Notes under the pieces: model-generated
Told to the model about the DNA's origin: nothing
Database searches by the model: none
The model's input: only the letters and a program-made list of their open reading frames with translations
Part shown: positions 1 through 10,344 of the stretch, in pieces
Position numbering within the stretch: position 1 is the stretch's first letter
Layout of the letters: each line of letters starts with the position of its first letter
Translations under genes and position numbers: made by a program
Assembly: GCA_024401365.1 (NCBI GenBank)
Contig: JAKSLE010000003.1
Location: forward strand, 161,013 to 225,012
Direction of reading: 5' to 3'
DNA: 64,000 nucleotides
Source of the DNA: Bacteroidales bacterium
GTDB taxonomy: Bacteria > Bacteroidota > Bacteroidia > Bacteroidales > Marinilabiliaceae

Positions 1-70
1 AACTTAACAGCCATAGGCTATATCACATACAATCATTTAATTTTCTGGTTATTCTATTACAATCTTTTAA

Positions 71-78
71 TACGTTTG
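71..78 (+). promoter_or_regulatory. Possible -7 element before the arginine decarboxylase gene
   Basis: TACGTTTG matches the Bacteroidetes -7 consensus TAnnTTTG. It ends only 4 bases before the TTG start codon, so the transcript would start at or inside the start codon. It is either a chance match or a leaderless promoter. No clear -33 TTTG is seen at the usual distance. Confidence 0.35.
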
Positions 79-82
79 TAAA

Positions 83-1498
83 TTGAAAACTCGTGGTAGC
101 TATTTTGATCTCATAGATCAGACTTATTATTTTCCGCAAGACGGATTTGATCTTGAGAATGGCAATCTGTTTTTCCATAACATTTCTTTGCGTTATATCA
201 TTGAAAAATATGGTACGCCGTTGAAGATTACATATCTTCCAAAGATTGGGGACCAGATAAAGCGTGTAAGAAACCTTTTTTCGAAGGCTATTAAGCAGCA
301 GGGGTATCGTGGATCGTACAAATATTGCTACTGTACTAAGAGTTCGCACTTCTCATTCATTGTAAAAGAGGCGCTTAGGTATCAAGTACAGTTAGAGACC
401 TCCTCGGCGTATGACCTTGACATTGTGAGAGAGTTGTATGAAGAAGGGTCTATCAGCAAGGACATTATAATTATCAACAACGGTTTCAAGACAGATCTTT
501 ATCTTCAGAAGATCAAGATGATTATGGACTTAGGGTTCAAGAACTGCATTACGGTACTTGATTCCAAGGGAGAGCTTGACCGTTTATTGTCCGTAGTAAA
601 GAGTGATACTGTAAATATAGGTATCCGTATGGCTATAGACGAAGAGCCACAGGCGGCATATTATACATCGCGACTTGGCATTCGACCTACGGAGATAATC
701 AAGTTTTACAACGAGAAGATAAAAGACAACCCACGAGTAAATCTTGAGTTGTTCCATTTCTTTGTAGACTCAGGCATTAAGGACAATATTTATTATTGGG
801 GAGTATTCCAGAAGGCTTTGGGTGTATATGCTGAGTTGAAGAAGCAATGTGAGTCGCTGCATATCATCGACTTAGGAGGAGGATTGCCAATCCGCAACAA
901 CTTAGGATTTGAGTATGACTACAAGTACATAGTCAATGAGCTAGTGCGCAACATATCAGAGATGTGTGTCAATGAAGAGATAGACAATCCTGATATTATC
1001 ACAGAATTTGGCAAGTACACGGTAGGTGAGTCGGGCGCAGTCATTTTCAAGGTTGTAGAGGCCAAGCAGCAGAATGACACTGAGCTATGGTATCTCATAG
1101 ACAACAGTTTGATGACCACTATTCCAGACTCGTGGTCGATCAACGAGAAATTTATTCTTTTGCCATGTAACAAGTGGGACAAGGCCTATCAGAGGGTAAA
1201 TATTGGAGGCATTACGTGTGACCATTCAGATTACTACAATACTGAGGACCTCAACCAGCAGGTATATATGCCTATAGTGAAGAATGACGATGAAGAGCCA
1301 TTGTACATAGGATTCTTCCACACGGGTGCATATCAAGATTCGATCAGTGGTTATGGAGGCATTAAGCACTGCCTTATACCATCGCCAAAGCATATTGTGA
1401 TTGACCGAGATGAGAATGGTCAGGTAGTGGATTATCTCTTCAATGACGAGCAGAATCCAGAAGATATGCTTCGTATTTTAGGTTATAACCGTCGTTAA
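83..1498 (+). CDS. Arginine decarboxylase, fold-III PLP enzyme (short Bacteroidetes type)
   Basis: Predicted to decarboxylate arginine to agmatine in the cytoplasm, the first step of polyamine synthesis. The 471-residue protein is the short alanine-racemase-fold (ODC/DapDC-like) type, not the roughly 650-residue SpeA. Visible marks are a YCYCTKSSH segment whose Lys (about residue 86) should bind PLP, a Gly-rich IDLGGGLP phosphate-binding loop near 265, and a C-terminal HTGAYQDS segment. The start is TTG; the N-terminus (SYFDLIDQTYYFPQ) fits flavobacterial homologues as I remember them, so the start is probably right within a few residues. A diaminopimelate or ornithine decarboxylase role is the alternative. 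The kinase gene follows after 12 bases, so they may be co-transcribed. Confidence 0.82.
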   Translation: MKTRGSYFDLIDQTYYFPQDGFDLENGNLFFHNISLRYIIEKYGTPLKITYLPKIGDQIKRVRNLFSKAIKQQGYRGSYKYCYCTKSSHFSFIVKEALRYQVQLETSSAYDLDIVRELYEEGSISKDIIIINNGFKTDLYLQKIKMIMDLGFKNCITVLDSKGELDRLLSVVKSDTVNIGIRMAIDEEPQAAYYTSRLGIRPTEIIKFYNEKIKDNPRVNLELFHFFVDSGIKDNIYYWGVFQKALGVYAELKKQCESLHIIDLGGGLPIRNNLGFEYDYKYIVNELVRNISEMCVNEEIDNPDIITEFGKYTVGESGAVIFKVVEAKQQNDTELWYLIDNSLMTTIPDSWSINEKFILLPCNKWDKAYQRVNIGGITCDHSDYYNTEDLNQQVYMPIVKNDDEEPLYIGFFHTGAYQDSISGYGGIKHCLIPSPKHIVIDRDENGQVVDYLFNDEQNPEDMLRILGYNRR

Positions 1499-1510
1499 AT
1501 AAAATGACAA

Positions 1511-2431
1511 TTGACGCTTGATGATTATGAAATAACTGGTTCACTAGGCTCTAAGGGGAAATTCGGAGGAGTCCAGGTAGGTTATGTCAAGGCTAGACCA
1601 GAAATTTCGGTAACAATCAAGCGAATAGAAAAATATGGTGAGAGGCTTCTTCCCCTTTTACAGAAGGTCAAGGAGATCTCTCATCCTTCTATTGCCCCTA
1701 TCCTTGATGTGGAGTCTGTGCCTAGTGTGGGCCTATTGGTTGCTCGCAAAAAAATAGAAGGAACAGACCTAAAAACCATCTTTACAACCAAGTCGCTCTA
1801 TAGGCGAGTAGACGAGAAAAAATTTATCCAGGCGGGGTGTGCGATACTCAGGGGGTTAGAGAAATTGCATGCTGCCGGGGTAATACATAGGGACATTAAG
1901 CCATCGAACATTATTATTCCACATGCGGAAGGAGAAGATGTGACGAAGGCAGACTTTTCGAAGGCAGTCATAATAGATTTTGAGCAAAGTTCTCCCTATC
2001 CAGACAATAGTGGAGTGCGGTCCTCCTTTGCGTTGGTATATTCGCCGCCAGAGATGCTCTTGAAATACAACAGTTTAGTAGGCCCTTGGTCGGACTTTTT
2101 TGCCTTAAGCGTCATGCTCTTCCAGTTGATTATGGGGAAGGCTCCGTATTCTGACTGCAATCCAGAGATACTAGTCAATCTGCAATTGACCTACCCCATG
2201 AAGCAGCCGGTGCGAATGGCAGACGACCTATATGCCTGTCTGCGCAAGGCAGCCTATAAAGAGCCATTCAGGATACCGCCCCGTCGTATGTCGCAGCAAG
2301 AGATTGAGCAGACGCTCAGGAAAGGCGTTCAAGGCAGGTATCGGAGTGCTGAAGAGATGCTCAGAGATTTGGAGCAAGTAGGAGAACCTTTCAAAAAGGT
2401 GTCGTGGATACAGAAAGTGCTCGGAGAATAA
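1511..2431 (+). CDS. Atypical Ser/Thr protein kinase with DFE in place of DFG
   Basis: A 306-residue soluble kinase domain with no membrane segment. The N-lobe Lys is in VTIKRI (K37) and the catalytic loop HRDIKPSN is intact (H126 to N133). The metal-binding motif reads DFE (D156) instead of DFG, the APE motif reads PPE, and the Gly-rich loop is degenerate (LGSKGKFGG). It therefore keeps the catalytic Asp and the metal-binding Asp and may be active, but its nucleotide pocket is unusual. The start is TTG; an ATG at 1504 is in another frame and stops after five codons. The gene lies 12 bases after the decarboxylase. A SpoIIE-type phosphatase lies two genes downstream, which suggests, but does not prove, a kinase/phosphatase pair. 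Confidence 0.75.
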   Translation: MTLDDYEITGSLGSKGKFGGVQVGYVKARPEISVTIKRIEKYGERLLPLLQKVKEISHPSIAPILDVESVPSVGLLVARKKIEGTDLKTIFTTKSLYRRVDEKKFIQAGCAILRGLEKLHAAGVIHRDIKPSNIIIPHAEGEDVTKADFSKAVIIDFEQSSPYPDNSGVRSSFALVYSPPEMLLKYNSLVGPWSDFFALSVMLFQLIMGKAPYSDCNPEILVNLQLTYPMKQPVRMADDLYACLRKAAYKEPFRIPPRRMSQQEIEQTLRKGVQGRYRSAEEMLRDLEQVGEPFKKVSWIQKVLGE

Positions 2432-2434
2432 TGC

Positions 2435-2442
2435 TATATTTG
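2435..2442 (+). promoter_or_regulatory. -7 element of thyA
   Basis: TATATTTG matches TAnnTTTG and lies 26 bases before the thyA ATG at 2469. This favours the ATG at 2469 over the TTG at 2445. It begins 3 bases after the kinase stop codon. Confidence 0.55.
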
Positions 2443-2468
2443 CATTGCATACATTTAAAATTCAGACA

Positions 2469-3263
2469 ATGAAACAATATCTAGACCTACTACATCGCAT
2501 TCTTGACGAAGGAGTGGTACGTGAGGACAGAACGGGAACAGGCACGATAGGTGTTTTTGGGCATCAGATGCGTTTTAATCTTCAAGAAGGATTTCCTTTG
2601 CTCACCACCAAGAAGTTGCACCTCAAGAGTATTATTCACGAGCTCCTATGGTTTATCAAGGGGTCGACGAATGTTGCCTACCTGCAAGAAAACGGTGTAA
2701 GAATCTGGAATGAGTGGGCGAAAGAAGACGGAGAGTTAGGTCCTATTTATGGATATCAATGGCGATCGTGGCCAGACTATAACGGAGGGCATATTGACCA
2801 GTTGGGCAATGTGATTCGAGACATTAAGTCGAATCCCTATTCGCGCAGGCATATAGTAAGTGCGTGGAATGTTGGCCAGATAGGTGAGATGCAGTTGCCC
2901 CCATGCCATATATTGTTTCAGTTTTATGTAGCAGACGGCAAGTTGTCGTGTATGCTCTATCAGAGAAGTGCCGATACATTTTTGGGAGTGCCATTCAATA
3001 TAGCGTCGTATGCGTTATTGACCATGATGGTGGCGCAAGTATGTGGTCTTCAGCCGGGAGATTTTGTTCATACGTTAGGAGACACCCATATATATCTGAA
3101 TCACATAGAGCAAGTGAAAGAACAATTGACCCGTACTCCATATGCGTTGCCAAAGATGAAGATCAATCCAGACGTTAAATCTATAGAAGACTTCAAGTAT
3201 GAAGACTTTGAGTTGGTAGATTACGAAGCTCATCCGCATATTAAGGGTGTAGTAAGCGTTTGA
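2469..3263 (+). CDS. thyA: Thymidylate synthase
   Basis: Converts dUMP to dTMP using methylene-tetrahydrofolate. It has 264 residues, the same length as the E. coli enzyme when started at the ATG at 2469. The start MKQYLDLL, the REDRTGTGT loop, the catalytic Cys in [10 protein letters not shown] (C146, same number as E. coli), the [18 protein letters not shown] stretch and the dUMP-binding HIYLNH segment are all present. An upstream TTG (2445) would add eight residues but lies too close to the promoter. folA, often next to thyA, is not in the window. Very secure call. Confidence 0.97.
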   Translation: MKQYLDLLHRILDEGVVREDRTGTGTIGVFGHQMRFNLQEGFPLLTTKKLHLKSIIHELLWFIKGSTNVAYLQENGVRIWNEWAKEDGELGPIYGYQWRSWPDYNGGHIDQLGNVIRDIKSNPYSRRHIVSAWNVGQIGEMQLPPCHILFQFYVADGKLSCMLYQRSADTFLGVPFNIASYALLTMMVAQVCGLQPGDFVHTLGDTHIYLNHIEQVKEQLTRTPYALPKMKINPDVKSIEDFKYEDFELVDYEAHPHIKGVVSV

Positions 3264-3322
3264 TTATTGTAACGAAATGTAAGAAACCACGTAAAATTGT
3301 GGGTAATTATAGTTTGTAGTTT

Positions 3323-6300
3323 ATGGGTAATATAATCAGATACATTGGAATTATCATATTGTCATGTCTTGTTTTCCATGTGGGAGCGAGCGGACAGAAT
3401 TATAATTTGACAAAGTATTCAACCACTACAAGTAATTTGCCTAGCAATTATGCCTATGCCATTAAGCAAGATGGTAATGGGTTCTTGTGGATCGGTACGA
3501 GTGAAGGTCTCTCGAGATTTGATGGTGTTTCGTTTGTAAATTTCTCGGAGAAAGACTCTCTTGCGGATCTATATGTATCCTCTTTGTTGATAGATGGGGA
3601 GGGGAAAGTATGGAGTGGCCATGGTAATGGTCAGGTATCGGTATGGGATGGTGAGTCGTTTACCAAGATACACATAGAAGATGTTTCTGCGCCTATTAAG
3701 TCGATGTGTCTTGATGACAGGAGTAATGTATGGGCTGTAGAGCAGAATAAGGGTTTGATTTGTATTTCTCCATCGTATGAAGTGCAGACCTATCATGACA
3801 GGAAAGCATTTGGCAGGCAATCATTCAATGCTGTTCAGGCTATCAACGCATATAATGTTCTTCTAGGAACCAGTAATGGACTTCTTCTTGTAAGGTTGGA
3901 TGTCAATGGAACTTTAAGTAACATTGAGACAATTCCTGACATAGAGTATGTTTCGGTTGAAGTTATAGAGCCAAGTCGCGACGGCAATAATTATTGGATT
4001 GGTACAGAAGACGGAAGAGTTTTCAAGTACAATTTGCAAGACGGGCTCAAGGAGATAGCCAAGTGTGTTGAGGTTGCTCCTGATGGAGACGTTATCACCG
4101 CGCCTATTCATGTGATATATGAGGAAGATGATGGCAGGTTGCTTTTAGGCACATGGGGAAGGGGTGTTACACAATGGGAGTATGCTGAGAGCAAGAAGCA
4201 ATATGTGGAGACTTTGGCCCTAAATACTGATAATGGTCTAGAGAACAACTATATCTCGGGCATGATTGTTGACCGAGAAGGTATTTATTGGTTTGCTACG
4301 TATGGTGCGGGTGCTGTATCGTGGGCGAATAACTATTTTGCGCAGTACAAGCTATCGTCTATTGGTTATCAGAAGATGAAGGTAACCGACATTGCTGTAA
4401 ATGGTAATGATCTTTGGTTAGGTTTGAATGCCGGTCTGATCAGGATGGACAGGCAATGTGTGTCGTGCTTTGAGTATTTTGACTCGACTACTGGTCTACC
4501 TAGTCACCAAGTAACAGATATTATTATAGGTGCGGACAAGACCATATATGTAGGTACAGAAGATGTTGGTGCCTACATTAAAAAAGCGGATAGTAATAAA
4601 TTTCAGAAGATAGAATATGAATCTCCTACGAACACGACAGATATGGTCAATGCTATGGCCATTAATGGAGATATTATATATATAGCTACGCAAGGAGGCT
4701 TGATAGCCCATTCGCTGACAGAAGGCAGGAGCATTGTTTATACAACCAATGAGGGGTTGCCACACAACTGTATCAATTTTGTGTTTATTGACAATGAGTC
4801 GCAGATATGGTTAGGTCCAAAGGACAGTGGTATTGCCATGTTGGAGTCGGAGATGAACACAGCCAAAGAGTTGCCAGAAGATGCTACCTGGGATATACAC
4901 CGATTATCGGAGGAGCCTATAAATGTACCTGCGATGACGCAAGATTCGAACAGTCGCAAGTGGTTGGTATCGCTCAACAATGGTGTTTTGTGTGCTACGA
5001 ACGACTCAGTGATTTCCATTACTATGGCAGATGGTTTGGAGAAGAACTTCAGTTATGACATAGCATCGGACAGTCAAGAGAGAATTTGGGTATGTCACCA
5101 GCCAGGTCTATCATGTATTGACTTGCAGACAGGCAATATAAGGACTTTCAACTCCTCGATGGGCTTTGACCAGGAGTATACACATGCGTATACCGATGAG
5201 GATGGCGATATATGGTTTGTTTCGCAAGGCGGAGTACTCTTTTATTCTGCGAAACGAGACAAGAGAAACAATGTTCCACCTATAATTAACAGGACGAAGA
5301 CCATTATTGCCGGTAAGAGTTACTCCCCATCGGAGAATATAGACCTTTCGTATCCATATTTCAGGGACTTGGACAAGTTTGAGTTCTCGTTTGTAGGCAT
5401 TTGCATGAGAGACCCTGTGAATGTGAGATATGAGTATTGGCTCCAGATGGGAGAAGAAGAAGAGGCTAAGTGGGCATCGTTGGGTAACCAAGCCAACAAA
5501 GGATTTGACTTCATTCCTGATGGCGACTATACATTGAAAGTCAGGGCGTACAACTCAGACGGCGTACAGTCGCAGAATATGCTCTCTATACCAATCCACA
5601 TAGACAAGCCATTCTGGAAGTCGTTCCTATTCCCTATTATAGTAGTAGTAATTCTAGTCTATTTGAACAGGGCTATTATTAAGAGTAGAGAGCGTCGTAT
5701 CAAGCGTAGAGAAGAAGAACTTGAGAGAGAGGTACAGAGGCAGACCCATCAGTTGCAGAGGCAGAAAGACATTATTGAGCGTAAGAATCAGGATATTACG
5801 GACAGTATCAACTATGCCAACAGAATACAGACAGCCATTCTTCCATCCCGTATGGGTTTGAAGGAGTATGATTTAGCTGATTCGTTCCTGATGTTCAGGC
5901 CTAAGGATATAGTCAGTGGTGACTGTTACTGGCATGGACAATTTGGCGACCATCTTCTTATCTGCTGTGGTGACTGTACGGGTCATGGTGTTCCTGGAGC
6001 CTTCATGAGTATGATTGTCACGACGATACTCAATGATGCGACAAGAGAAGAAGAGATTCGCAGGCATCCTGCCAAGTTGCTCGAGATTATAGACCGAGAC
6101 ATCAAGCAGACGTTGAATAAGAACCAAGTTGTTGAGGCCCAAGATGGTATGGACTGTGCTATATTGGACATCAATCTTGTGACCAGAGAGATGATATCAG
6201 CGGGAGCTCGTCGTCCAGTCATTGTATTCAGCAAAGGAAAGTTTGTTGAGATCAAGGGTACGCGTCGCAGTGTTGGAGAGCGCAGAAATGGCAATGAATT

Positions 6301-6544
6301 CCTTGAGGAGGCAACTCAGCTATATGAGGGAGACATTATCTATGCATTCTCGGATGGTTATACAGACCAGTTTAACCCTAAGGATGAAAAGTATACTACA
6401 GGCAAACTCAAGAGATTATTGCAAGAGATATATACATTGCCAATGGATGAGCAGCAAGACATTCTTGAAAAAGGTTTCGTGGAGTGGATGGGCTCGCATG
6501 AGCAGATGGATGATGTCATTGTGATGGGTCTCAAACTTAAGTAA
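3323..6544 (+). CDS. Two-component-style propeller sensor fused to SpoIIE/PP2C phosphatase
   Basis: A 1073-residue membrane sensor. Order: signal peptide (about 1-24); two seven-bladed propellers made of two-component regulator repeats (about 30-660, many FLWIGTSEGLSRFDG-like strands); a Y_Y_Y domain (about 680-765); one membrane helix (about 770-790); a charged coiled coil (about 795-845); and a SpoIIE-type PP2C domain to the end. The phosphatase metal site is visible in FRPKDIVSGDCYW and CCGDCTGHGVPGAFMSMI, and again near the C-terminus in AFSDGYTDQF and MDDVIVMGL. Most Bacteroidetes sensors of this shape carry a histidine kinase; here the output is a Ser/Thr phosphatase. The ligand is unknown. 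No anti-sigma factor or anti-anti-sigma (STAS) gene is adjacent. Confidence 0.88.
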   Translation: MGNIIRYIGIIILSCLVFHVGASGQNYNLTKYSTTTSNLPSNYAYAIKQDGNGFLWIGTSEGLSRFDGVSFVNFSEKDSLADLYVSSLLIDGEGKVWSGHGNGQVSVWDGESFTKIHIEDVSAPIKSMCLDDRSNVWAVEQNKGLICISPSYEVQTYHDRKAFGRQSFNAVQAINAYNVLLGTSNGLLLVRLDVNGTLSNIETIPDIEYVSVEVIEPSRDGNNYWIGTEDGRVFKYNLQDGLKEIAKCVEVAPDGDVITAPIHVIYEEDDGRLLLGTWGRGVTQWEYAESKKQYVETLALNTDNGLENNYISGMIVDREGIYWFATYGAGAVSWANNYFAQYKLSSIGYQKMKVTDIAVNGNDLWLGLNAGLIRMDRQCVSCFEYFDSTTGLPSHQVTDIIIGADKTIYVGTEDVGAYIKKADSNKFQKIEYESPTNTTDMVNAMAINGDIIYIATQGGLIAHSLTEGRSIVYTTNEGLPHNCINFVFIDNESQIWLGPKDSGIAMLESEMNTAKELPEDATWDIHRLSEEPINVPAMTQDSNSRKWLVSLNNGVLCATNDSVISITMADGLEKNFSYDIASDSQERIWVCHQPGLSCIDLQTGNIRTFNSSMGFDQEYTHAYTDEDGDIWFVSQGGVLFYSAKRDKRNNVPPIINRTKTIIAGKSYSPSENIDLSYPYFRDLDKFEFSFVGICMRDPVNVRYEYWLQMGEEEEAKWASLGNQANKGFDFIPDGDYTLKVRAYNSDGVQSQNMLSIPIHIDKPFWKSFLFPIIVVVILVYLNRAIIKSRERRIKRREEELEREVQRQTHQLQRQKDIIERKNQDITDSINYANRIQTAILPSRMGLKEYDLADSFLMFRPKDIVSGDCYWHGQFGDHLLICCGDCTGHGVPGAFMSMIVTTILNDATREEEIRRHPAKLLEIIDRDIKQTLNKNQVVEAQDGMDCAILDINLVTREMISAGARRPVIVFSKGKFVEIKGTRRSVGERRNGNEFLEEATQLYEGDIIYAFSDGYTDQFNPKDEKYTTGKLKRLLQEIYTLPMDEQQDILEKGFVEWMGSHEQMDDVIVMGLKLK

Positions 6545-6593
6545 TGAATATTATATAATTACACAATCATATTAATAATAAACAAAACTCGCG

Positions 6594-7499
6594 ATGCTTA
6601 TAGAAGCAAATGGAATTGTAAAAGCATATTCGGGCCATGTTGCTTTGGATGGTTTGAATATGAATGTTAAGGAAGGTTCGGTACATGGGTTACTAGGACC
6701 TAACGGAGCAGGAAAGACGACATTCATCCGTATCCTTAACCAGATGACACGTCAAGATGCAGGAACACTTTTGTTCGATGGACGAGAGATGTCTTTGGAT
6801 GACATTTCTCAGGTTGGTTATCTTCCTGAAGAGAGAGGACTCTACAAGAAGATGAAAGTTGGCGAAGAGGCCATATACCTTGCGCAGTTGCGTGGGTTAT
6901 CCAAGCACGATGCCAAAGTAAGGTTGAAGTATTGGTTTGACAAATTTGAGATTGGAGAGTGGTGGAACAAGAAAGTAGAGCAACTCTCGAAGGGTATGCA
7001 GCAGAAGGTACAATTTATAGTAACTGTGCTACATGAGCCACGTCTATTGATTTTTGATGAGCCATTTTCGGGATTTGACCCTGTGAATGCTAACCTTTTG
7101 AAAGAAGAGATATTGAATCTTCGAGACAAGGGAGCCACTGTTTTGTTCTCGACGCACAATATGGGTAGTGTTGAGGCGGTATGTGACAGTATATCCCTTA
7201 TAAATAAGAGTCATGTTGTTCTTGATGGCAATGTAAAGGAGATAAAGAGGCAATACAAAGAAGGCAAATATTCGCTTACCTTCCAAGGAGAGGTAGGCGA
7301 TTTAGGCAAGGTTGCTGACATTGACATTATTTCATCCAAAACGACTGACGGTATTACTGAGGCTGTAGTAAAATCCGCTACAAAAGCAGGTGCCAACGAG
7401 ATGCTACGAAATTTGATAGCAGCTGTTGAGCTGTCCGAATTCAAGGAGATACTTCCCTCGATGGAAGAGATTTTCATACAGCAAGTAAATAGTAAATAA
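6594..7499 (+). CDS. ABC-2 exporter ATP-binding subunit (NatA-like)
   Basis: A 301-residue ATPase: Walker A GPNGAGKTT at about 41, Q-loop near 84, a signature that reads LSKGMQQK (about 132), Walker B LLIFDEPF, and H-loop STHN. The C-terminal 80 residues form the extra domain seen in NatA/EcsA-type exporter ATPases. It sits 26 bases before a matching ABC-2 permease, so the two form one transporter. The LSKGMQQK signature (instead of LSGGQ) is typical of this subfamily. Substrate unknown; sodium export is only one possibility. Confidence 0.88.
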   Translation: MLIEANGIVKAYSGHVALDGLNMNVKEGSVHGLLGPNGAGKTTFIRILNQMTRQDAGTLLFDGREMSLDDISQVGYLPEERGLYKKMKVGEEAIYLAQLRGLSKHDAKVRLKYWFDKFEIGEWWNKKVEQLSKGMQQKVQFIVTVLHEPRLLIFDEPFSGFDPVNANLLKEEILNLRDKGATVLFSTHNMGSVEAVCDSISLINKSHVVLDGNVKEIKRQYKEGKYSLTFQGEVGDLGKVADIDIISSKTTDGITEAVVKSATKAGANEMLRNLIAAVELSEFKEILPSMEEIFIQQVNSK

Positions 7500-7525
7500 G
7501 TATAACCACTTAGATTGTAAAAAAG

Positions 7526-8839
7526 ATGTCGAAAATAGGACTTATTATAGAGCGCGAGTATATGACTCGAGTTCGCAAAAAGAGCTTTATTATCATTTCG
7601 TTACTTATGCCTATTATCATGTTGGCAGTAACGATACTTCCTACTCTCATTATGGCATATTCATCTGTGACTACGCAGAAGATAGCCGTTTTAGATGAGA
7701 CCAAGAACTACCAAAGCGTATTAGCAAACACCGAAGAGATAGAATTCTCGCTTATTTCGGATGAAGTAGAAGAGTCGTTACGTGCCACCTACCAGTCGCG
7801 CGGCTTCGATGCCATGCTACATATCAGTGGTGTGCCAACAGACAAATCCAATATACAACTATATAGTGAGAAGACCCTTCCAATAGATGTGACCAGGTCG
7901 ATAGAGTACACATTGCGAGACAAGGTACGTCATGACATGATTGAAGAATTTTCTGCTAGTTCTGATGGGGTAGATTCGCTTTTCAATGCTGTGAATAATG
8001 TCCGTGTGGATATAGCTACCATGAAACAGACGACAGATGGTGAGGCTAAAGAAGACAATGCTGCGATAGGAATAGTAGTAGGCCTAGTAGCAGCTATGCT
8101 TATCTATTTTATCATACTCATTTCAGGTTCGCAGGTTTTTACGGGCATTATGGAAGAGAAGCAAAACCGTATTATGGAAGTTTTAGCTTCGTCTGTCAAG
8201 CCATTAGATCTGATGATGGGCAAGATTATAGGTATAGCATTGGTAACGCTTACGCAGCTAGCCATGTGGGGAGTCATCATGGGTATAGGTTCGGTTGTAT
8301 TATCAACCAACTTTATGCCAGACGTTTCGAGCATAGAATCGGGAGCAGAGCAAGTAGCAGCAGCGACGGGAGAAAGTAATCCGGTAGCAAATGTTATGGG
8401 AATGTTAGGTACTCTAAATATTCCTCTGTTAATATCAATGTTTGTTATATATTGTATAGGAGGATACCTACTCTATGCATCTTTGTATGCAGCCATTGCG
8501 GCAGGATGTGATCAGCCATCAGATGCGCAACAACTACAGATGCCTATCATTATACCTATAATTATAGCTATAGTCATAGTGAGTTCATTTGGAATGAAAG
8601 ATCCGAATGGGGCGGCGATGTTCTGGGGGTCGATGGTACCATTGACATCACCTATAGTAATGCTTGCCCGTATTCCGAGTGGGGTAGAGGCGTGGGAGCT
8701 CATACTTTCGCTAGTACTATTAGTGGCATCATTTTTGTTGACCACTTGGATAGCAGCCAAGATTTATCGTGTGGGCATACTTATGTACGGAAAGAAACCC
8801 ACCTTTAAGGATCTTGTTAAGTGGGCTCGCATGAAATAA
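7526..8839 (+). CDS. ABC-2 exporter permease (NatB-like)
   Basis: A 437-residue inner-membrane protein with an N-terminal anchor helix (about 20-42, after EREYMTRVRKKSF), a periplasmic domain of about 130 residues, and five to six membrane helices from about 185 to 425. The segment ITGIMEEKQNRIMEVLASSVKP is the coupling region typical of NatB/ABC-2 permeases. It partners with the ATPase encoded just upstream. Substrate cannot be told from the sequence. Confidence 0.85.
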   Translation: MSKIGLIIEREYMTRVRKKSFIIISLLMPIIMLAVTILPTLIMAYSSVTTQKIAVLDETKNYQSVLANTEEIEFSLISDEVEESLRATYQSRGFDAMLHISGVPTDKSNIQLYSEKTLPIDVTRSIEYTLRDKVRHDMIEEFSASSDGVDSLFNAVNNVRVDIATMKQTTDGEAKEDNAAIGIVVGLVAAMLIYFIILISGSQVFTGIMEEKQNRIMEVLASSVKPLDLMMGKIIGIALVTLTQLAMWGVIMGIGSVVLSTNFMPDVSSIESGAEQVAAATGESNPVANVMGMLGTLNIPLLISMFVIYCIGGYLLYASLYAAIAAGCDQPSDAQQLQMPIIIPIIIAIVIVSSFGMKDPNGAAMFWGSMVPLTSPIVMLARIPSGVEAWELILSLVLLVASFLLTTWIAAKIYRVGILMYGKKPTFKDLVKWARMK

Positions 8840-8850
8840 TAGATATTTAT

Positions 8851-10344
8851 TTGAGACGCATATTATCGATAATATTATTACTTATTGTCCTGTTACCTGT
8901 AGCCACAGCTCAGGTAACGGGCAATAATGTTCGTTTACATGGGCGAGCGCTTCAGTATGCCAGTCATCATATTGAGGTGTTTGTCTATATGGATTATATT
9001 ACCCGAGACAAGGTTGCCATAGGCGTTATAGATATAGACGACAATGGTAAATTTGACTGTGTAGTAGATTTGCAGAGAGAAGGAGTACGGTATGCGTTTT
9101 TGGAATTAGGGGCTTACAAGGCCTACATATATTTAGAGTCAGGAAAGACATATCAGATAGTACTTCCGCCATTTAAGCAACGTCCAGATGCTGACAGGTT
9201 CAATCCATTTTATCAGCAAGAGTTGATAGAGATAGGCATAGTAAATGAGGCTTCGAAGCTAAATATCTCTATTAGAGGATTTGAGAGTTGGTGGCACAAT
9301 ATGTATGCTGAGAATATCAGCAGATTAGCGAGGTACAATGACAGGAAATTGGCGGACAAGCTCATTTTGCAATGTGACAGTATAGAAAAAGTTATAAACT
9401 GTTCGTCGCAATTTTTCCATGATTTTGTACATTATCGCAAGGCACAGGTTTATGCTACGCCGAGAATGGGAGATGTAAGACGCGTATTATCAAGCTATTA
9501 CGCCTCGAACAAGCCATCTAATATTGATGTTCCCTCATATTGGCAGACATTAAATATGGTATGTCCGAATTTTTTGTCATCCATCACCATATATACAGAA
9601 GCCAAGGAAAAATGTCGCAAAGAGCTGAGGAGTAACGATGGAACATTTTATTCACTTTCGAAGGCACTCTCGACCGACACTGTGTATGCCAATAAGATTG
9701 TGCGAGAGCACCTTATGCTGATGGGCATATATGATGGGTACTATGCGCAAGACATTTCGGAGTCGTATGTAGACAATATGCTAAGTGGGGCATTGAAGCA
9801 AGGAGCGACAGAAGAGGTTAAGTTATTGGCGCAGAATATAGTAGACAAGAAATCGTATCTACATTCAGGCACTGAGGCACCTGACTTCACCCTTATGGAT
9901 ATGAACGGTAAGGACGTAACGCTGTCGAAGCTCAAGGGGCGTTGGGTTTATCTAGGCTTTTTGCATTCAGAGAATTTTGCGGCAGTAAAAGATATGGCTG
10001 CATTAGATGCGCTACAAGCCAAGTACCAGAAAGATATGCTTGTCATAGGAGTTTTTACGGATGAGAAGAGTGACAGGCTAGCCAAGAAATTGAAAGCAGC
10101 CAAGCATCAGTGGATGCCGCTAACCTATATTTCGCAGCAATCGGTATTATCAGATTACAATGTTGTGGCTCTACCTACATACTATTTGATAGATCCAGAA
10201 GGGCGAATAAAGCTATCTCCTGCGCCAAGTCCGACGGAGAAAATAGAGCAAGCCATTGCTACACAGATGGTTAGCTACAAGAGTGAAATTTCGAAGCGAG
10301 GCAAGAACAATCAGGTAAAGAATATCTACGATATAGCACACTAA
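8851..10344 (+). CDS. Exported thioredoxin-fold protein lacking the redox cysteines
   Basis: A 497-residue secreted protein. I chose the TTG at 8851 because a signal peptide ([20 protein letters not shown]) starts there; the GTG at 8821 would overlap the permease gene by 19 bases. Residues about 30-130 look like the DUF4369-type N-terminal domain common in Bacteroidetes TlpA-like proteins, a helical middle follows, and about 340-470 form an AhpC/TlpA fold ([34 protein letters not shown] with its cis-Pro). Where a CxxC should stand the sequence reads FLHSENFAA, so it cannot act as a thiol oxidoreductase by the usual mechanism. It overlaps the LolD-like gene by one base. Confidence 0.78.
   Translation: MRRILSIILLLIVLLPVATAQVTGNNVRLHGRALQYASHHIEVFVYMDYITRDKVAIGVIDIDDNGKFDCVVDLQREGVRYAFLELGAYKAYIYLESGKTYQIVLPPFKQRPDADRFNPFYQQELIEIGIVNEASKLNISIRGFESWWHNMYAENISRLARYNDRKLADKLILQCDSIEKVINCSSQFFHDFVHYRKAQVYATPRMGDVRRVLSSYYASNKPSNIDVPSYWQTLNMVCPNFLSSITIYTEAKEKCRKELRSNDGTFYSLSKALSTDTVYANKIVREHLMLMGIYDGYYAQDISESYVDNMLSGALKQGATEEVKLLAQNIVDKKSYLHSGTEAPDFTLMDMNGKDVTLSKLKGRWVYLGFLHSENFAAVKDMAALDALQAKYQKDMLVIGVFTDEKSDRLAKKLKAAKHQWMPLTYISQQSVLSDYNVVALPTYYLIDPEGRIKLSPAPSPTEKIEQAIATQMVSYKSEISKRGKNNQVKNIYDIAH

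Noticed and set aside
1504-1521. ATG at 1504 as the kinase start
   Set aside because: It is out of frame with the kinase and stops after five codons; TTG at 1511 is in frame.
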